Source: Amblyornis subalaris
Lineage: Eukaryota; Chordata; Aves; Passeriformes; Ptilonorhynchidae
NCBI GenBank assembly: GCA_018881555.1
Contig: JACAXG010000105.1
Span: forward strand, 860,963-924,962
Direction of reading: 5' to 3'
Length of the DNA stretch: 64,000 nt
How positions within the stretch are numbered: position 1 is the stretch's first letter; each line of letters opens with the position of its first letter. Below the pieces are notes generated by a model, which was not told the origin of the DNA, searched no databases, and saw only the letters and a list, made by a program, of their open reading frames with translations. Both the position numbers and the translations under genes were made by a program. This document shows positions 13,276 to 25,087 of the stretch, in pieces.

Positions 13276-16128
13276 AGAAGGCAATGACAAAGGTGCGATG
13301 AAATATCGGTGCCTGTGATACTGATGTGGACTGCTGCTGCTGGCTGAAAATCTTATGCATCTGGCCAGCACAACAAGGAAACTATTGCTCATCCTCTTCA
13401 CTGATCTAGTTGTTTCCTTGATTTCCTTCTGGTTAGTCAGAATTAAAAGCCGTTTGCTTCTTAACTCAGTCCAAAACTGCACACACGATTTATGGACCTG
13501 CACCTTATTTCATTTAGTATTTTCTCTTTCAAGAGGATTCAGGCCAATTCAAAGGTTACACTTTCTTTATCTAAATCTTCCAAAACAAATGGTTTTATGT
13601 ATGGCCTCTGATTTAGTTAAAGAGGTTCTTTGACAAGTCCCTAAATATTGAACTGAAAGCCACTTAAAAATTGATAATCTCAATTGAACCCAAATAATAG
13701 GGTCCTGTCCTGAAATTCTAGGACTAATGTTGAAATAAATTGGCTTTAAATTAACATCACAAGTTTCTTTGTAATTTCTGTGTCTCACCTTTAGACTGCA
13801 TTCTTGCTTTGAAAATAAATGTAGAAAGACATGGTAAGGTTTGTTTGTTAAGCAATTGAAATTGCTAAATGTCAGAAACCAATAATTAGCTTAGGCTAAA
13901 TGTTTCAGTTTTGAAAGAAATCATTAGAAGTAGAGTAAATTGTACAGTGGAATTAAAAATATTTTTTAAAAACCTAAAAATATATTATTTTTACTATCAA
14001 AATACTCTCTCAACTGTTTTATAAATAGTAGTATGGGCTGTAGAATTAAAAATTGAAAATGGTCACTAATGTTGATGGTGAAAGAGAAAGACTGCAATGA
14101 TACTGTTAGAATAAGAAAAAAGTATACATTCTTTTTTACAATTGTTTTACTTTAAAAATCTCATTTCATGTTCATAATTCGAGTATCCATTGTAACTTTA
14201 ATAATAATGTCAAGAGACACAGCATAGAAGCTAAAAATTCTGGGAAATTTTGTCTGGCCAGTAAATCTCTTTTATATTTATCTTTCTGACATTTGTAATG
14301 ACAGATGCCTAGTATCACCTGTAACTGGATCTTCTCTTACTGTACCTGCCAACAGGAAGTGAGCTGTTCCCAAATTTACTAACAGCAGTATGATCAACAT
14401 GACACCATAGTGAAACTTGGGAGAATATTAAAATAATATGTTAGACCAGGAACCATCATTTGTGCTATGTAAGCAGAATATTGCATTTGTCTAACTGTTG
14501 CCACAGAGAATACAGCAGGGCGCTTTGTTCCTCCAAGGATTGCTCATGTAACAGTGCAATCTTCTGATTTAAACCCTCACAAGCATGGCTAGAACAGCTT
14601 GTGGCATAAAGCATGTTGATTAAATAATTCAAAGTACTGTAGAGGGAAATGATGTGTAATCCCTGTTCTTGTAATAACTCTGCTTGAGATCAGGCAAGGT
14701 GGAGCACAGCAGCAGATAGAAATGCTCAATCTTTTTAAGGCCCAGTGCTGGGAGGTGCAGAGCTTCTCTTGAAGCTCTCACTGGAGTTGCAGTGAGTGAG
14801 CAAGTCTCTGGAACAAGCTTTCACTTGCCAAATATAGACATACAGCATTTTTGTTCAGGACATTTATATTAATCTTCTCTGCATTCTATACATAGCTGCT
14901 GTTCCTTTTTATGGCTTGTTCTCTGAGGGGGGTATTCACACCATCCAACTTCTGGCATCTGACTTGGGAACCTAAATTAAGATTGTGGTCTCCATACTTA
15001 GTGTTGCTTCAACAGGCAATTTAGAGGTAGTCAGCCCTAAATATCTGCTATTTGAAAAATGTGACAAGCAACTAGAGTAAATTGTAGTACAAGATCTTTA
15101 TTATTGTAGCAGAGATTGTATCAAAATACTGTACCTGGGTGAACATACACATTTTTATGAAGGCATAAAATCGCAAATAAGAAGTGTCAAATACTGAAGA
15201 CAGCTCACTTTGCTAGAGGTAGATTGATGGAAACATATATGTGTAAATACATGTTTATTTATATGCAGTATCTCTGTAATAATTAAGTTTTACACACTCA
15301 CTGCTTAATTTCAAAACACAAATTTTATATCAGAAAATAACATTTAAATCAGTTGCTAATAATGTCATTCCTTTTAGTTATTTTGCTGTGTTTTTTAAGG
15401 CTACTTATCCTCTTTTCAAATGTTCTCTTGTGTGTTTGGCTTTAAAAGTGTGTTGTGCACACCTTCTAACAAAAAAGCCATCACTGAGGTCAATGAGAGC
15501 TGCTAAAGTGCAGTGTCTCTAAAAATTGATCCACCTTTATGCAAACCTTTAGGTTATGGGGTTTCTCATTACAAGTCTACATGCAGACCTACAGTTTATA
15601 ATAAGCAGTGATAGTGAGCTCATGGCATGCATGACAGAATTAGGACATGGGATTGTCCTCAACAGCAGAGAAATAGAGCCCTGGCATCTACCTACTTCTG
15701 CCTGCCAGGTGACAAGTGGCAGGAAGGGGCTGGGGAGGCTCTGGGGAACAGCACTGGGGACATGAGGGATGAGAGGGAATTCAGAGGCCAAAGATAATGA
15801 CACAAGAAATTAAAACAACCAAACCAACCAACCAAAACCCCAACCCCAAAAAAGCAAATACCCGCCCCCCAGTTTTATGTAAATCCTATAAACTGGGAAT
15901 ATAAAGCATATTATATTAATATTCAGGTGCAAAAGTTCTTCTTACTCTAATTTCAGCCTTCTTACGTGAATGGAAGAGGGTCAAATATAGGTAACTTCTA
16001 GTTACAAAGGAAAATTCCAGGTCACACTGGAAGAGATCTGGTGAATATAAGTGGTCTGGATCCCATCCTTATTACTGAGATTTTTAAATGCAGAAATGAG
16101 AAAAACTTTGAGGTACTATTCTCACACA
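13276..16128. other. Intergenic or intronic DNA, no gene seen
   Basis: AT-rich DNA without recognisable coding sequence. It contains an A/C-rich tract at about 15810-15871 just before the CR1/LTR composite. The frames at 13264-13788 and 15549-15803 overlap on both strands and have no known domains. Confidence 0.6.
15810..15871. repeat. A/C-rich simple repeat (AACC/AACCCC-like)
   Basis: Irregular AACC, AAACC and AACCCC units ending in a CCCGCCCCCC run. Low-complexity DNA with no gene. Confidence 0.7.
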
Positions 16129-16378
16129 GAGTCACAGATGGTTGAGGTCAGAAAGGACCTTTGGAAGTCACTTGGTGCAAGCCACTTTTTCAAGAAAGGC
16201 CAGTTGTCCAGAACCACTCCAGATGGCTTTCTAATTTCTCCAACAATAAAGATGCCACTATCTCTCTGGGCAAACTCTGCTGGTGCTTGCTCATCCTCAC
16301 AGATAAAAGATCTTTCCTGGTGTTCAAAGGGAGCTTCCTATGTTTTGGTTTGTGCCCATTGCCTTTCATCCTGTCACT

Positions 16379-16384
16379 GGGCAC
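16379..16384. repeat. Left target-site duplication, GGGCAC
   Basis: This 6-bp sequence lies immediately before the TGTTG... end of the LTR and is repeated exactly at 16974-16979. A single copy is expected in uninterrupted CR1 ('cactgggcaccactg'). Confidence 0.9.
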
Positions 16385-16973
16385 TGTTGATATTACTGTT
16401 TCTGTTTCTTCTGTTGTCATATTGGGAGTTCTTTGCTCAGAGTTTGGAATGAAACGCAGGAGGTGCTGAGATGTTTTTCTAATCAGGTTGTTTATTAAAT
16501 TCTTATCTATAGCACAGTAGCACAGAGCGTTCTCCAAGTTAGGAAGGTGGAAAATGGCCTCAAACCGTGAGTTCTAAGGTTATTTAAAGCTTAATTTACC
16601 CAATTATAGATTGCCAACTAACATATTTTTACTTATAATCCAGTCACTGTCCATTTAGCATCCTCAATGCAGGCTTTTTGCACCAATGGTTAAACTACTT
16701 AGACTTGTGAAGAAGAAGGAAGAAAGAAGAAGTATAAACCCACACCCAAAATCCTCCATTTTGTTACAAACTTATAAACTTAGTTTTCTACATTTCTATA
16801 TATTTCACCCAGTGATATAACAAGTTGCTTTTTAATTACACAGTAGTAATTCTAGTGTTATCATTAGATAAGGGGAGTCTTTCCCAAGGCCTCAGATCAA
16901 ATACCATGTGCTTTTGAAAATCATTACTTGTTAATACCAAAAATTATGATTATTTAATGTCAGGGTCCCAACA
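16385..16973 (-). mobile_element. Solo LTR of an endogenous retrovirus, inserted in CR1
   Basis: The 589-bp segment begins TGTTG and ends CAACA, giving the TG...CA boundaries and short terminal inverted repeat of retroviral LTRs. It is flanked by perfect GGGCAC duplications, and removing it plus one GGGCAC restores the CR1 sequence. Orientation is inferred as minus: the complement has AATAAA (16491-16496) about 105 bp before the LTR end, and a TATAAG box (16632-16637) about 140 bp upstream of that signal. A 6-bp duplication is typical of ERVK/beta- and alpha-like elements in birds. No internal gag, pol or env sequence remains, so it is a product of LTR-LTR recombination. The family name is not recognised. 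Confidence 0.85.
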
Positions 16974-16979
16974 GGGCAC
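16974..16979. repeat. Right target-site duplication, GGGCAC
   Basis: Exact partner of 16379-16384, directly after the CA end of the LTR. Confidence 0.9.
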
Positions 16980-17225
16980 CACTGAAAGGAGCCTGGCTCC
17001 ATCTTCTTTATACTTCCTTTCTTTGGATATTTGTACATATTTATGAGACCCCCACCAAGACTTCTTTTCTCCAGGCTAAACAGCCCCAGCTCCCTCAGCA
17101 TCTCCTCATATGAGAGATGCTCCAGTCATCCATGTGGCTCCACATATCCTTGTCCTGGGGAGCTCAGAAGTGGACACAGCACTACAGGTGTGGCCCTGCC
17201 AGTGCTGAGCAGAGATTCACACGAA

Positions 17226-20200
17226 TGCTGTGAACATAGAAATCTGAAAGATTATGAGGGTATCCAGTATCCCACTGACTGGAAAACAAAATAGATCACA
17301 GAAATAAACACAGAAAGAATCTGAGCTACAGTAGTAAGTTCAATCTTAATTATGTTGTTACATAAGCCTCATGTATTTGACTTTCAGAAGAGAATAACAT
17401 TCCTGTAAGGCAGTGTGAGTTTCTTTTGTGTCAGATTTCTCAAGTTTGAAAAGTAAAGTAGAGTTATAAAAAAAAATGCTATGATCTGGAATAACATTGG
17501 CTCACCCATGATTTATTCAGGAGGTTTTGAAGGTGTTCAAGAACATGGGAAATATGTCATTAGGATTTCTTGTTTCTCTTAAGAATGGAGAAAGAGGAAT
17601 CCTGCCTCAATATGGATCTCTATTGTATGTATTCCCTTATGCTAAAAGCCCTACAAGCCGTGCTCCTCCTTTATAGCCCTGTCCTAGACTGCTTCAGCTG
17701 CTCATACCAGCTGTGTATTTTCCCTCTCAAGCTATTCCTCTTGATGCAAGCAATCAGACGCTGCATCCGTTGTCATCATTCCACATATCTGCTCTCCATC
17801 TCACATCCCAAGGAACTGCTTGAGTTCCCCTCTTTATTCAACGCTGCTTGCAAAAAGACCTCAAACAACTTCTCCCTCTTATTCTTCGTTCCATGGTCCT
17901 TCCCTCTTGTCCTGTCAATAGCATTCATTATGAAACAAACACGCAGCATGGAAACTGTTGACCTGTATTTTGGCCTCAAATTTTGTTAAAAAACACTATA
18001 ATGTACGAAAACTCATTGTTATCTTTGTTCCAGAAACGTGTATTTCTGCATGTGGCCATATAAATTTCTTATTAAAAATCTATACTGTGTTATAATAAAT
18101 TCTAAAGTATTCAGAGTATCTGGCCAAACCTAGGTCACAAATGCAGAGAATAACTTAAAATCACCAAAATTCCATCAGATAGTTACAAAAATGATTTGCA
18201 TTTTATGGATATATTCTCTTTCTAGAGGCAGATCATGACATATATATTAAATAGAAAATGGAAATAGAATATGAGGTATCTTTTCATTGTAAAATTTTAA
18301 ATTTCAGGGAACAACCTCATGGGAAATATTATGTGATAGAAGGTGTAAAACATGCATTCAGCCTTAATTGGTTAATTTCAGGGCTTCATGGATATTGACT
18401 TATGATTCAAAGAGGGTACATGCATTTGTTTTCTATTTGTTTTCATTTTTCATTCACAGGTGTTCATTTGGGTACATTTGTCTTCTAAAATGCAAAAGGT
18501 TTTGTTACATCTGGCTACCCCAAAAAAGAGCATCCCTTAATGAAAGAAGAGTCAAAATCATAATGTGATTTAATACCAGTTTAATTATTTCAGATCTATT
18601 CAGGGATGTAAGGGCAGGAACTACTATAAAGCGCTAAAATGGGTGTATCCTACTGTGTATCCTACAAATACTGAAATTTGTCTCGGTCATTGTGCAATAT
18701 TGCCTTGCACAAACCTTCATTACTTGCAATATAGTTGAATAAGGAATGGTCAAATACTTAGTAGTTCAAAGATGTATGTGGTCATCTGACTTTTAAGTGA
18801 AAGAGAGTTCTGTCCTTGCTGCTAACAGAGAGGATTTCTCTTGTGGACTTGTTGATCAAAGTGGATCGCTAAATCATCATGGGTAATGTCATATCAAATA
18901 TAGGAGGGAAAAACTTCTGCCTAGGAATTTCTGAATCCAGAGTCTTATAATTAAGGTTTAACATGACTGCAATGGGAAAATGTATTTTCCTCTTTATATT
19001 GCATCAGTATTTTTTGATAAACTAGGGCAAGGAGGGTCCATATCAGTCAATTAATGTAATTGATGAAGTACATTATTTTTTTTAATTTGCTTCCTTAGTG
19101 CAATGTTCTGGTTTCTGTACTAGTGGCATAGTGGTCTAGTGATCACTGAGAGAAGAATGATAGTGAAGTGTTCAGCTCTACATTTACATATATTAAGAAT
19201 TTTTATGGCCCAAATTTTTCTCGGTGATGTTTATTTGTAGGGAGAAGCTTCCTACTCAGTAGCTATTATGTAAATCTTCCTGGTTAATCACCACCTGACA
19301 TTTTGCCTTGACTGATGGGCTGATGCCTTTGCTCAGTTGATGTCTGTAACTTGCCTTCTCAGTGTCACTGTGTTTGGACAACTTTTACCATGAACAAAGA
19401 CACTGAAGGAAGGATGTACACATTGGAGGAGTACTAAACAGTTATTTTTGGCTGTTACGCACAACAGAAAATCTGGACAAAAAAAAAGAAAGGTGAATAA
19501 GTATTAATATGCTTACAATCCCCTGTAAATCATGCAACAAGTCTGTGCTGTCCAGACAGCCTGATGGCAGGTGTGAAAGGGTCAGCCTCCTCAGTGCTGC
19601 TGATGTGCCATCTTGATACCTTATGTCAGTGTTTTTGTCTTGGAATCATAGAGATGCCAACTATCCCTGTCTCAACAAACTCACCTCTGCCTGTCATTTT
19701 ACCCTTCTTTTCTAGCTTAGTACTTTTTCACAGCTCTTTCTCACAACTTAGCATTTTTCTCAGAAGTTTGAGGCAAGATTATACAACTATGTTGTGTCAA
19801 AAGCAGTCCTTGATGAGAGGAACCCTAGGAGAGAGGTTACACACCAGCGACACTGGGAGATGGACACTATTTAGTGAGGAAATCTTCTGTGATTTTCAGC
19901 AGGAAGGATGTAGTGCTACTCATCCTGGCCATACAAGAGTCAAGGTTATGTGAAATTAAAATGGCCAGACCTCCCCTTTGCAATGGCTAAATTTTAGAGT
20001 GAAACTCCAGAGAAAGGGGGAAATAAAAGTACCTCTCAGCTTCCCCTCAAAACATTGCCCTCAATGCGCCATATATTTCAGAACCCGCCATTTTTCTGCA
20101 AATTCACCTCAAAGAATTTGACTGTCACACATTTGAGCCTCCTCTTCCTAGGAGATTAGAAGACCATCTGCTCAGGTTTAGACAACACAGTACTTAAAAT

Positions 20201-22078
20201 GCTGGCATCCCTCCTGCTCTAGCACTTTCATGACTGTTGCAATCAAAGGAGGCGAATAAGAGATAGCACCTCCACGTGTGTGAGGTGAGGGAGGAATGCT
20301 GAACACCAACAATATGGTAATGAGTAGGAGAATGTGTAGATGGAGAAGGGAAAGACTTAGTTGCTGTAGCAGAATATCAAGTGAGAGGCAAATGAAAATA
20401 TTCTGTCCAAAAATGAAAGAAAAAGAAATCAAATTCCATCGACAAAATGAGAAAGTGGAAAAATGGAATAAGCTGAAAGGAAATGAACTGAATGCTGTAA
20501 CTGCGTCAAGGCTGCTTGTGAGAGGGTCCAGAGGGATGAGAGGTGTTCACCTAGAAGAACTGAAATGTCCAGAGAGGTCATAGATTATGCCTAGAAATTA
20601 AATGGGGGGGAAAAAAGTAAGAAATAAAATGTCCTAGTATAAAATATTTGTACTGTACCATCATTACCATGCCAGAAGAGTAGGTTTCTTATATGCAGTA
20701 TAACTCAAGATAAGGAAAGATAGGCTAAGATATGTATGTAGAAGCACATAGAGATAGGTATCAGAGATTTAAATCATCAGTGAATATACAGCAGGTGAAA
20801 TTCACATCAGGCAGGCTGGATGCCATCTGTCACACTTAGGTTTCCATGGGATGATTGGAAATAGATGTTGACAGCTTCCTGGTTAAAACTATCTATTTGA
20901 ATATTCAAAAAAAAGTGTTTCTGTGCTATTATAATCACCATTTCAGTTTACACTTTTTGCATGTAGACAGTAGAAATATATGAGTATATCCTTAAGAAGC
21001 TTTGTGGGACAAGAAAGGTTCTACTTTATTCTTGAAACTGATTTATTAAGTTTCAAATCCTTCCTAAGTCAATTTCCTTTTTCTGAATAAAGAGTATGTA
21101 GTCTCAAGCTCTGTTTCTTTCTCTGTGCACTAAACCTAATATTGAGGCTATCATTCTCCTTTAGTTACAGGAGAAATAAAAATTTAAAATAAAGAGGGTT
21201 TTTTTAGATAAACTCCTTAACCTTTATGCAGAGAAAAAGCACTTTAGTGGACTAATATAACAAATGTTTTATTAAATTCATTAAGCATTTAGACAAAACA
21301 TTTTATTGTTCCTAGCTTTGTGTAGTCAAAAAATATAAACTCAAAAATACTGTGTTGCTTTGGTTCCTATCCAGAAAAATCTTTCCCATTAGCAAACAAT
21401 GCTTTGATTGATCTATGGATGAGGTGATATGGTGTGATACATGAATTAAATAATGAACTACTGCATTATTTTTGTGGCAACTTTTGGTTTCATCCTGTGC
21501 TATGTATTTTAATAGGAATTCTGTACACAATTTCAAATAGAATAAAGCCAATTAAAATTAAGAAGGGGTTATTTATGATGCCTGTGTATTTTTGCATTAA
21601 ATATCAGCCAATCCATAAGTCACAAATACTGCATTTTTTGGTTTTCTGCCAACAAGAAAAGTTATTAGAGCTTTTAGTTTGCTCTTTTAGTTAAGCAACA
21701 ATATATTACAGGATACTTTCTCCAGAACAGTAAACTCAGAAGTCCCCACTGAGTGCAGTTATCATAAGACAGAAGCTGTGGATAGTTTGATTTAAAATTT
21801 CATGTTTTCATTTAAAAAGGAAAAAAAAATTCTACAAACCATTGCTACCAGGATAGCAATGTATATTGAAAAAACTGTTTCATGTTACTTTTTGTGTCTT
21901 TTTACTGTAAATCTGAAATTGTTATTTATTCTGATAACCATAAATATACATTCTTGCCTAAAGATGGCACATCTTATATTTTCTGGCTGAGCACTCAGTA
22001 ATTTGGCTAATCTATTTGTATATGAGAGTATATTTGACATGTATATAGTTATTTATACACTAGGTATTCATTGGGTTG
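17226..22078. other. Intergenic or intronic DNA, no gene seen
   Basis: This stretch contains the longest open frame of the window (17570-17989, about 139 codons, plus). It is rich in Leu, Ser and Cys, resembles no protein I know, and lacks a recognisable promoter or splice context, so it is treated as chance. The rest is AT-rich DNA with no element identified. Confidence 0.6.
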
Positions 22079-22175
22079 TCTGGGAGGTGTCCCTGCCCAT
22101 GGCAGAGAGGTTGGGACTAGGTGATCTTCAAGGTCCCTTCCAAAGCCTAACGTTCTATGTTTCTATGATTCTATG
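22079..22175 (+). mobile_element. CR1 LINE 3' tail fragment
   Basis: 'tgtccctgcccatggcagag' is followed by 'ggtgatcttcaaggtccctt' and then by TTCTATG octamers, which is the canonical 3' UTR and terminal microsatellite-like end of avian CR1. Only about 97 bp survive, consistent with strong 5' truncation during target-primed reverse transcription. Orientation is plus. Confidence 0.92.
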
Positions 22176-23064
22176 TAAGAATAATACTTAGTGGTGTACT
22201 TGGATTCCATGCTACAGCTGTAGGATGAATTCCACAAAACCATGGAAAATTCAAGGCCTTCTGCAGTTACGGTCCAAATTTTTTTTGACCTAACAAGCAA
22301 ACTTTAAAGAAGCAAAAGCTGCACTGTGGTATAATTGCTGAAAGGATAATTATAAGTCCAATTTCATTCTTGTTCGGACCACAGTTTCATGTTCAGAATA
22401 GAGGCTCAATATTCTCCATGAGCTTTTGACTGATACCACTATAGTTGTATCAAGAACTTGTGGGCTCTTGCCTGTCTTGGAAGGTACAAACTGTAAAAAA
22501 ATAGACTAAAATTAAAATGTGTGTATATACATATAAGTATATATAATTTTTTTTAAATCTAAAATTTAGCAACTAAATTCAGAGCAGCTATAACACAAAA
22601 ATGCACAGAAATTACAGCATAGAATGTGGTTCCTGTAATAGTACAGTATTATGAAATGGGATTGTAAGACAAAGAACATGCTAGCACATCACAGTATTCA
22701 GTACATTCATAAAAGTAGAAATCAACACACATCTAAGTGGAAGAAAATTAAAACTACATGTCTTGATTGACTACAAAATAAATACAAATCCAAATGTTCA
22801 ACAAGAAACATTATCTTTAATGGGAAAAAGTTAAAAGTAGATTTAAATTTCATCCCCTTTAATACATTTTAGTACCCAGAAAAATAAATAACGGCTATTA
22901 ATAAGAAGACAGTTTAAGCAAGTGATATACATGGAAGTTTTAGAAAACACATATAATTTTTATTTTGTGTGGTCATGGTCTTGTGTGATAAGATCTGGAA
23001 GATCACTGCTTTAAAAAGAAAACAGTAATTTTTTTTATTTTCTCATGGATACTTTAATGCTGAC
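22176..23064. other. AT-rich spacer between two CR1 copies
   Basis: About 890 bases of AT-rich DNA with A and T runs, including a TA-rich patch near 22520-22550. No gene or repeat family was recognised. Confidence 0.6.
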
Positions 23065-23730
23065 TTTTTATAGAATCACAGGAAGGCTTGGATTGGAAGG
23101 GACCTTAAAGATCATTTCTTTCCAACTCTCCCGCCAGCACTACCACGGGCAGGGATGACACCCACTAGACCAGGTTGCTCAGGGCCCCATCCAATCTGAC
23201 CTTGAACACTTCAATGGATGGGGCAGCTACAACTCCACTTCTTGTCCAGCTTTTCATCCACAAAACCCCAAAGTCCTTCTCTGCAAGGCTGCTCTCAATG
23301 AGTTCTTCTCCCACTCTGTACTTGTGTCTGGGATTTACATGGGTACATTTCCTGTCATCAGGTTCTCATGGGCCCACTTCTCAAGTGTGTCCATGTTCCT
23401 CTGGCTGACATCCTATCCTTCTGTTTTGTCAACTGCACCGCTCAGCTTCATGTCACCTGCAAACTTGCTGAGGTTGCACTCAATCCCAATGTCTATGTGA
23501 TTGATAAAGATATTAAAAAGCACCATTCCCAAGAAAGACCCGTGTGGGACACCACTCATCACTGGCCTCCATCTGGACATAGAGCCATTGACCACAAATC
23601 TCTGGCTGCATCCATCCAGCACATTCCTTATCCACCGAGTAGTCCACCCTTCAAATCCATGTCTCTCTAATTTGGAGATAAGGATGTCGTGTGGGACCAT
23701 GTTGAAGGCTAGGTAGAAGAAGTCTAAATG
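23065..23730 (-). mobile_element. CR1 LINE copy with ORF2 3' part and 3' UTR
   Basis: Read on the minus strand, the segment runs from reverse-transcriptase coding sequence (23730 to 23413) through a damaged middle into the ORF2 C-terminus, whose last residues ALSNLV end at a TAG (complement of 23165-23167). It then enters the 3' UTR with its 'aaggtcccttccaat' block and a terminal GATTCTATAAA near 23070. About 400 nt of the usual coding region between the VGEELIES/DEKLD part and the EVFKVRLDGALSNLV part are missing, so the copy is internally deleted as well as 5'-truncated. It is one of many dead CR1 copies expected in a bird genome. Confidence 0.93.
23168..23730 (-). pseudogene. CR1 ORF2 reverse-transcriptase remnant (dead)
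   Basis: Minus-strand translation from about 23728 gives recognisable CR1 RT sequence, including [27 protein letters not shown] and [11 protein letters not shown]. The catalytic box, normally F/Y-A-D-D in LINE reverse transcriptases, reads F-A-G-D (residues about 80-83 of the open stretch starting at Met, 23700), so one active-site Asp is lost. The frame stops at a TAG just after TEG; beyond it KWAHENLM is still readable in the same frame. Further on, VGEELIESS and AEKD are readable, followed by an apparent 1-base loss near the usual GVLVDEKLD. A large deletion joins this to VFKVRLDGALSNLV and the native stop. Originally the protein copied CR1 RNA by target-primed reverse transcription; it cannot do so now. 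The Met at 23700 is internal, not a true start. Confidence 0.92.
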
Positions 23731-25059
23731 ACATCAGTCGTTCTTACTTTCTTTGTTGACTTTTAACCACTTCACTTTGATTTTTCTTCAGGGTTCTGGG
23801 AATGTTAGAACAGAAAGTGGTAGGACAGACTCTCTAAACATGATTATTAGTTTCCAGCTGCAGCACAGTAGTACTCTTTGACAGGTGATTTCTTGGTGTC
23901 ATATAAATATTAATGTTTATGGTGTTATGGAACCAATATGTACTTTTGATAGTCTGGATCATAAAACTGGGCATACATGTGAGCATGGACAAGGTCATCC
24001 TAGTGTTTCCTTCACTCTTTCTCCTCAAACTGAGTGAAATTAGTGTCAGATAATTTCTTCACACTAAAGAAGATTCAAACTTCTGTCATCTTTTTTAAAT
24101 CTAAGGGTATATTAAATTGCTAGGATTTGGTGTGGAGATGTCAGTTGAAATATGAGTAGCTTCTTGATGATGCACTGTTTTACATCTTTCTGTTACATAT
24201 TCTACTGACATCAGTCAGGACACTGATGAAAGAAAATTGCTTTTTCATGTCTGAAGGAGATAAAAAGTGAGGAGATAATGATAGCATGTGGGTATTTTGG
24301 CAGTCTTCCTAATCTAGAACATTTGCCAGACACTTGGACAATAAAAACAAATAACGTTTTCCTACGTTTTCAGGTGTTTCAAGAAAATCTAATGAAAGCT
24401 TTCCCAAATAAAAAAGATAAAGTCTAAAGTTCTTCTCATGAAATACCATGCTGTTTTATATCTTCTCAGATATGAACCTTAGTAGCACAGCCCATGCTTT
24501 TGCTATCTTTAGACAAGACTAGTTAAATATTTTATTGTGGGCTACACTGAAGAGTATTTGGCGAAGAATCCAGTGTTGACTTGCTATTGAGAATAGTAGA
24601 GAGAAAAACCCCATAATCCACATTTTGAATGATAATGTTGAAAGAACTAAATAATCTCTCCTATTTGGAAGAAAACTTTCTTCTTTCTGCGATTGCTGAC
24701 TCAATTTTAATTTCTTGTTCCCTTCTGCATTACAGGATACAGACAGGTTCCACAGTTAAAGGAATTCTTCTATAATATGTAAAATCATTGGCTACTATGG
24801 TAGTTTTCTTTAAATACTTTTTAATAGAACAAACATACAGAGAAACAAACTAAAAAAAAAAAAAAGGTCAACCATAAAACCTCTAAATATCATCTCCTTA
24901 AATTTCACCTATACTCAAGAAAATATTTCTTCCATATAAACAGGATCAGTATTTTTTTTATTGCAAAACAGTATAATGAGTAGGGCAAGAGGCTCTGAAC
25001 CACGTGAACGTCTTGTTCTTTCACAGCTCTTAGGATTCATGTGAGATTTTTTTCCCAGT
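23731..25059. other. Intergenic or intronic DNA, no gene seen
   Basis: AT-rich DNA with A-runs (for example near 24850). Frames are at most 64 codons. No repeat family was recognised. Confidence 0.6.
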
Positions 25060-25087
25060 TGTCATGGTTTAATCCCAGACAGCAATT
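25060..25087 (+). mobile_element. Possible ERVL-type LTR 5' end relic
   Basis: The block TGTCATGGTTTAATCCCAG, followed by acagcaa, closely resembles the start of avian ERVL-class LTRs, which I recall as TGTCAYGGTTTAA-CCCAGCC-GCAA. Beyond about 25090 the similarity is lost, and I see no matching 3' end or target duplication. This could be a truncated LTR or a chance match. Confidence 0.35.

Larger units (their letters stand above)
16129..17225 (-). mobile_element. CR1 LINE 3' fragment, interrupted by a solo LTR
   Basis: CR1 is the dominant non-LTR retrotransposon of birds. The left end (from about 16129) is the complement of a CR1 3' terminus: a block 'gagtcacagatggttgaggt' followed by 'aaggacctttggaagtcac'. 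The sequence then proceeds towards the CR1 5' direction up to 16384. At 16974 it resumes without loss ('gggcaccactgaaaggagcctgg') and carries on through 'ttctccaggctaaacagccc' to 'gtgctgagcagag' near 17225. The element is 5'-truncated, as most CR1 copies are, and decayed. Open frames spanning this region (for example 16051-16452) are not genes. The gap between the two halves is the LTR at 16385-16973. Confidence 0.88.

Noticed and set aside
16051..16537. Overlapping 133-, 102- and 115-codon frames
   Set aside because: They lie across the CR1 3' end and the inserted LTR, so they are repeat-derived and non-coding.
17570..17989. Longest open frame, 139 codons, plus strand
   Set aside because: No recognisable domain, odd Leu/Ser/Cys-rich composition, overlapping frame on the other strand, and no promoter or splice context. 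It is within what chance can produce in 64 kb.
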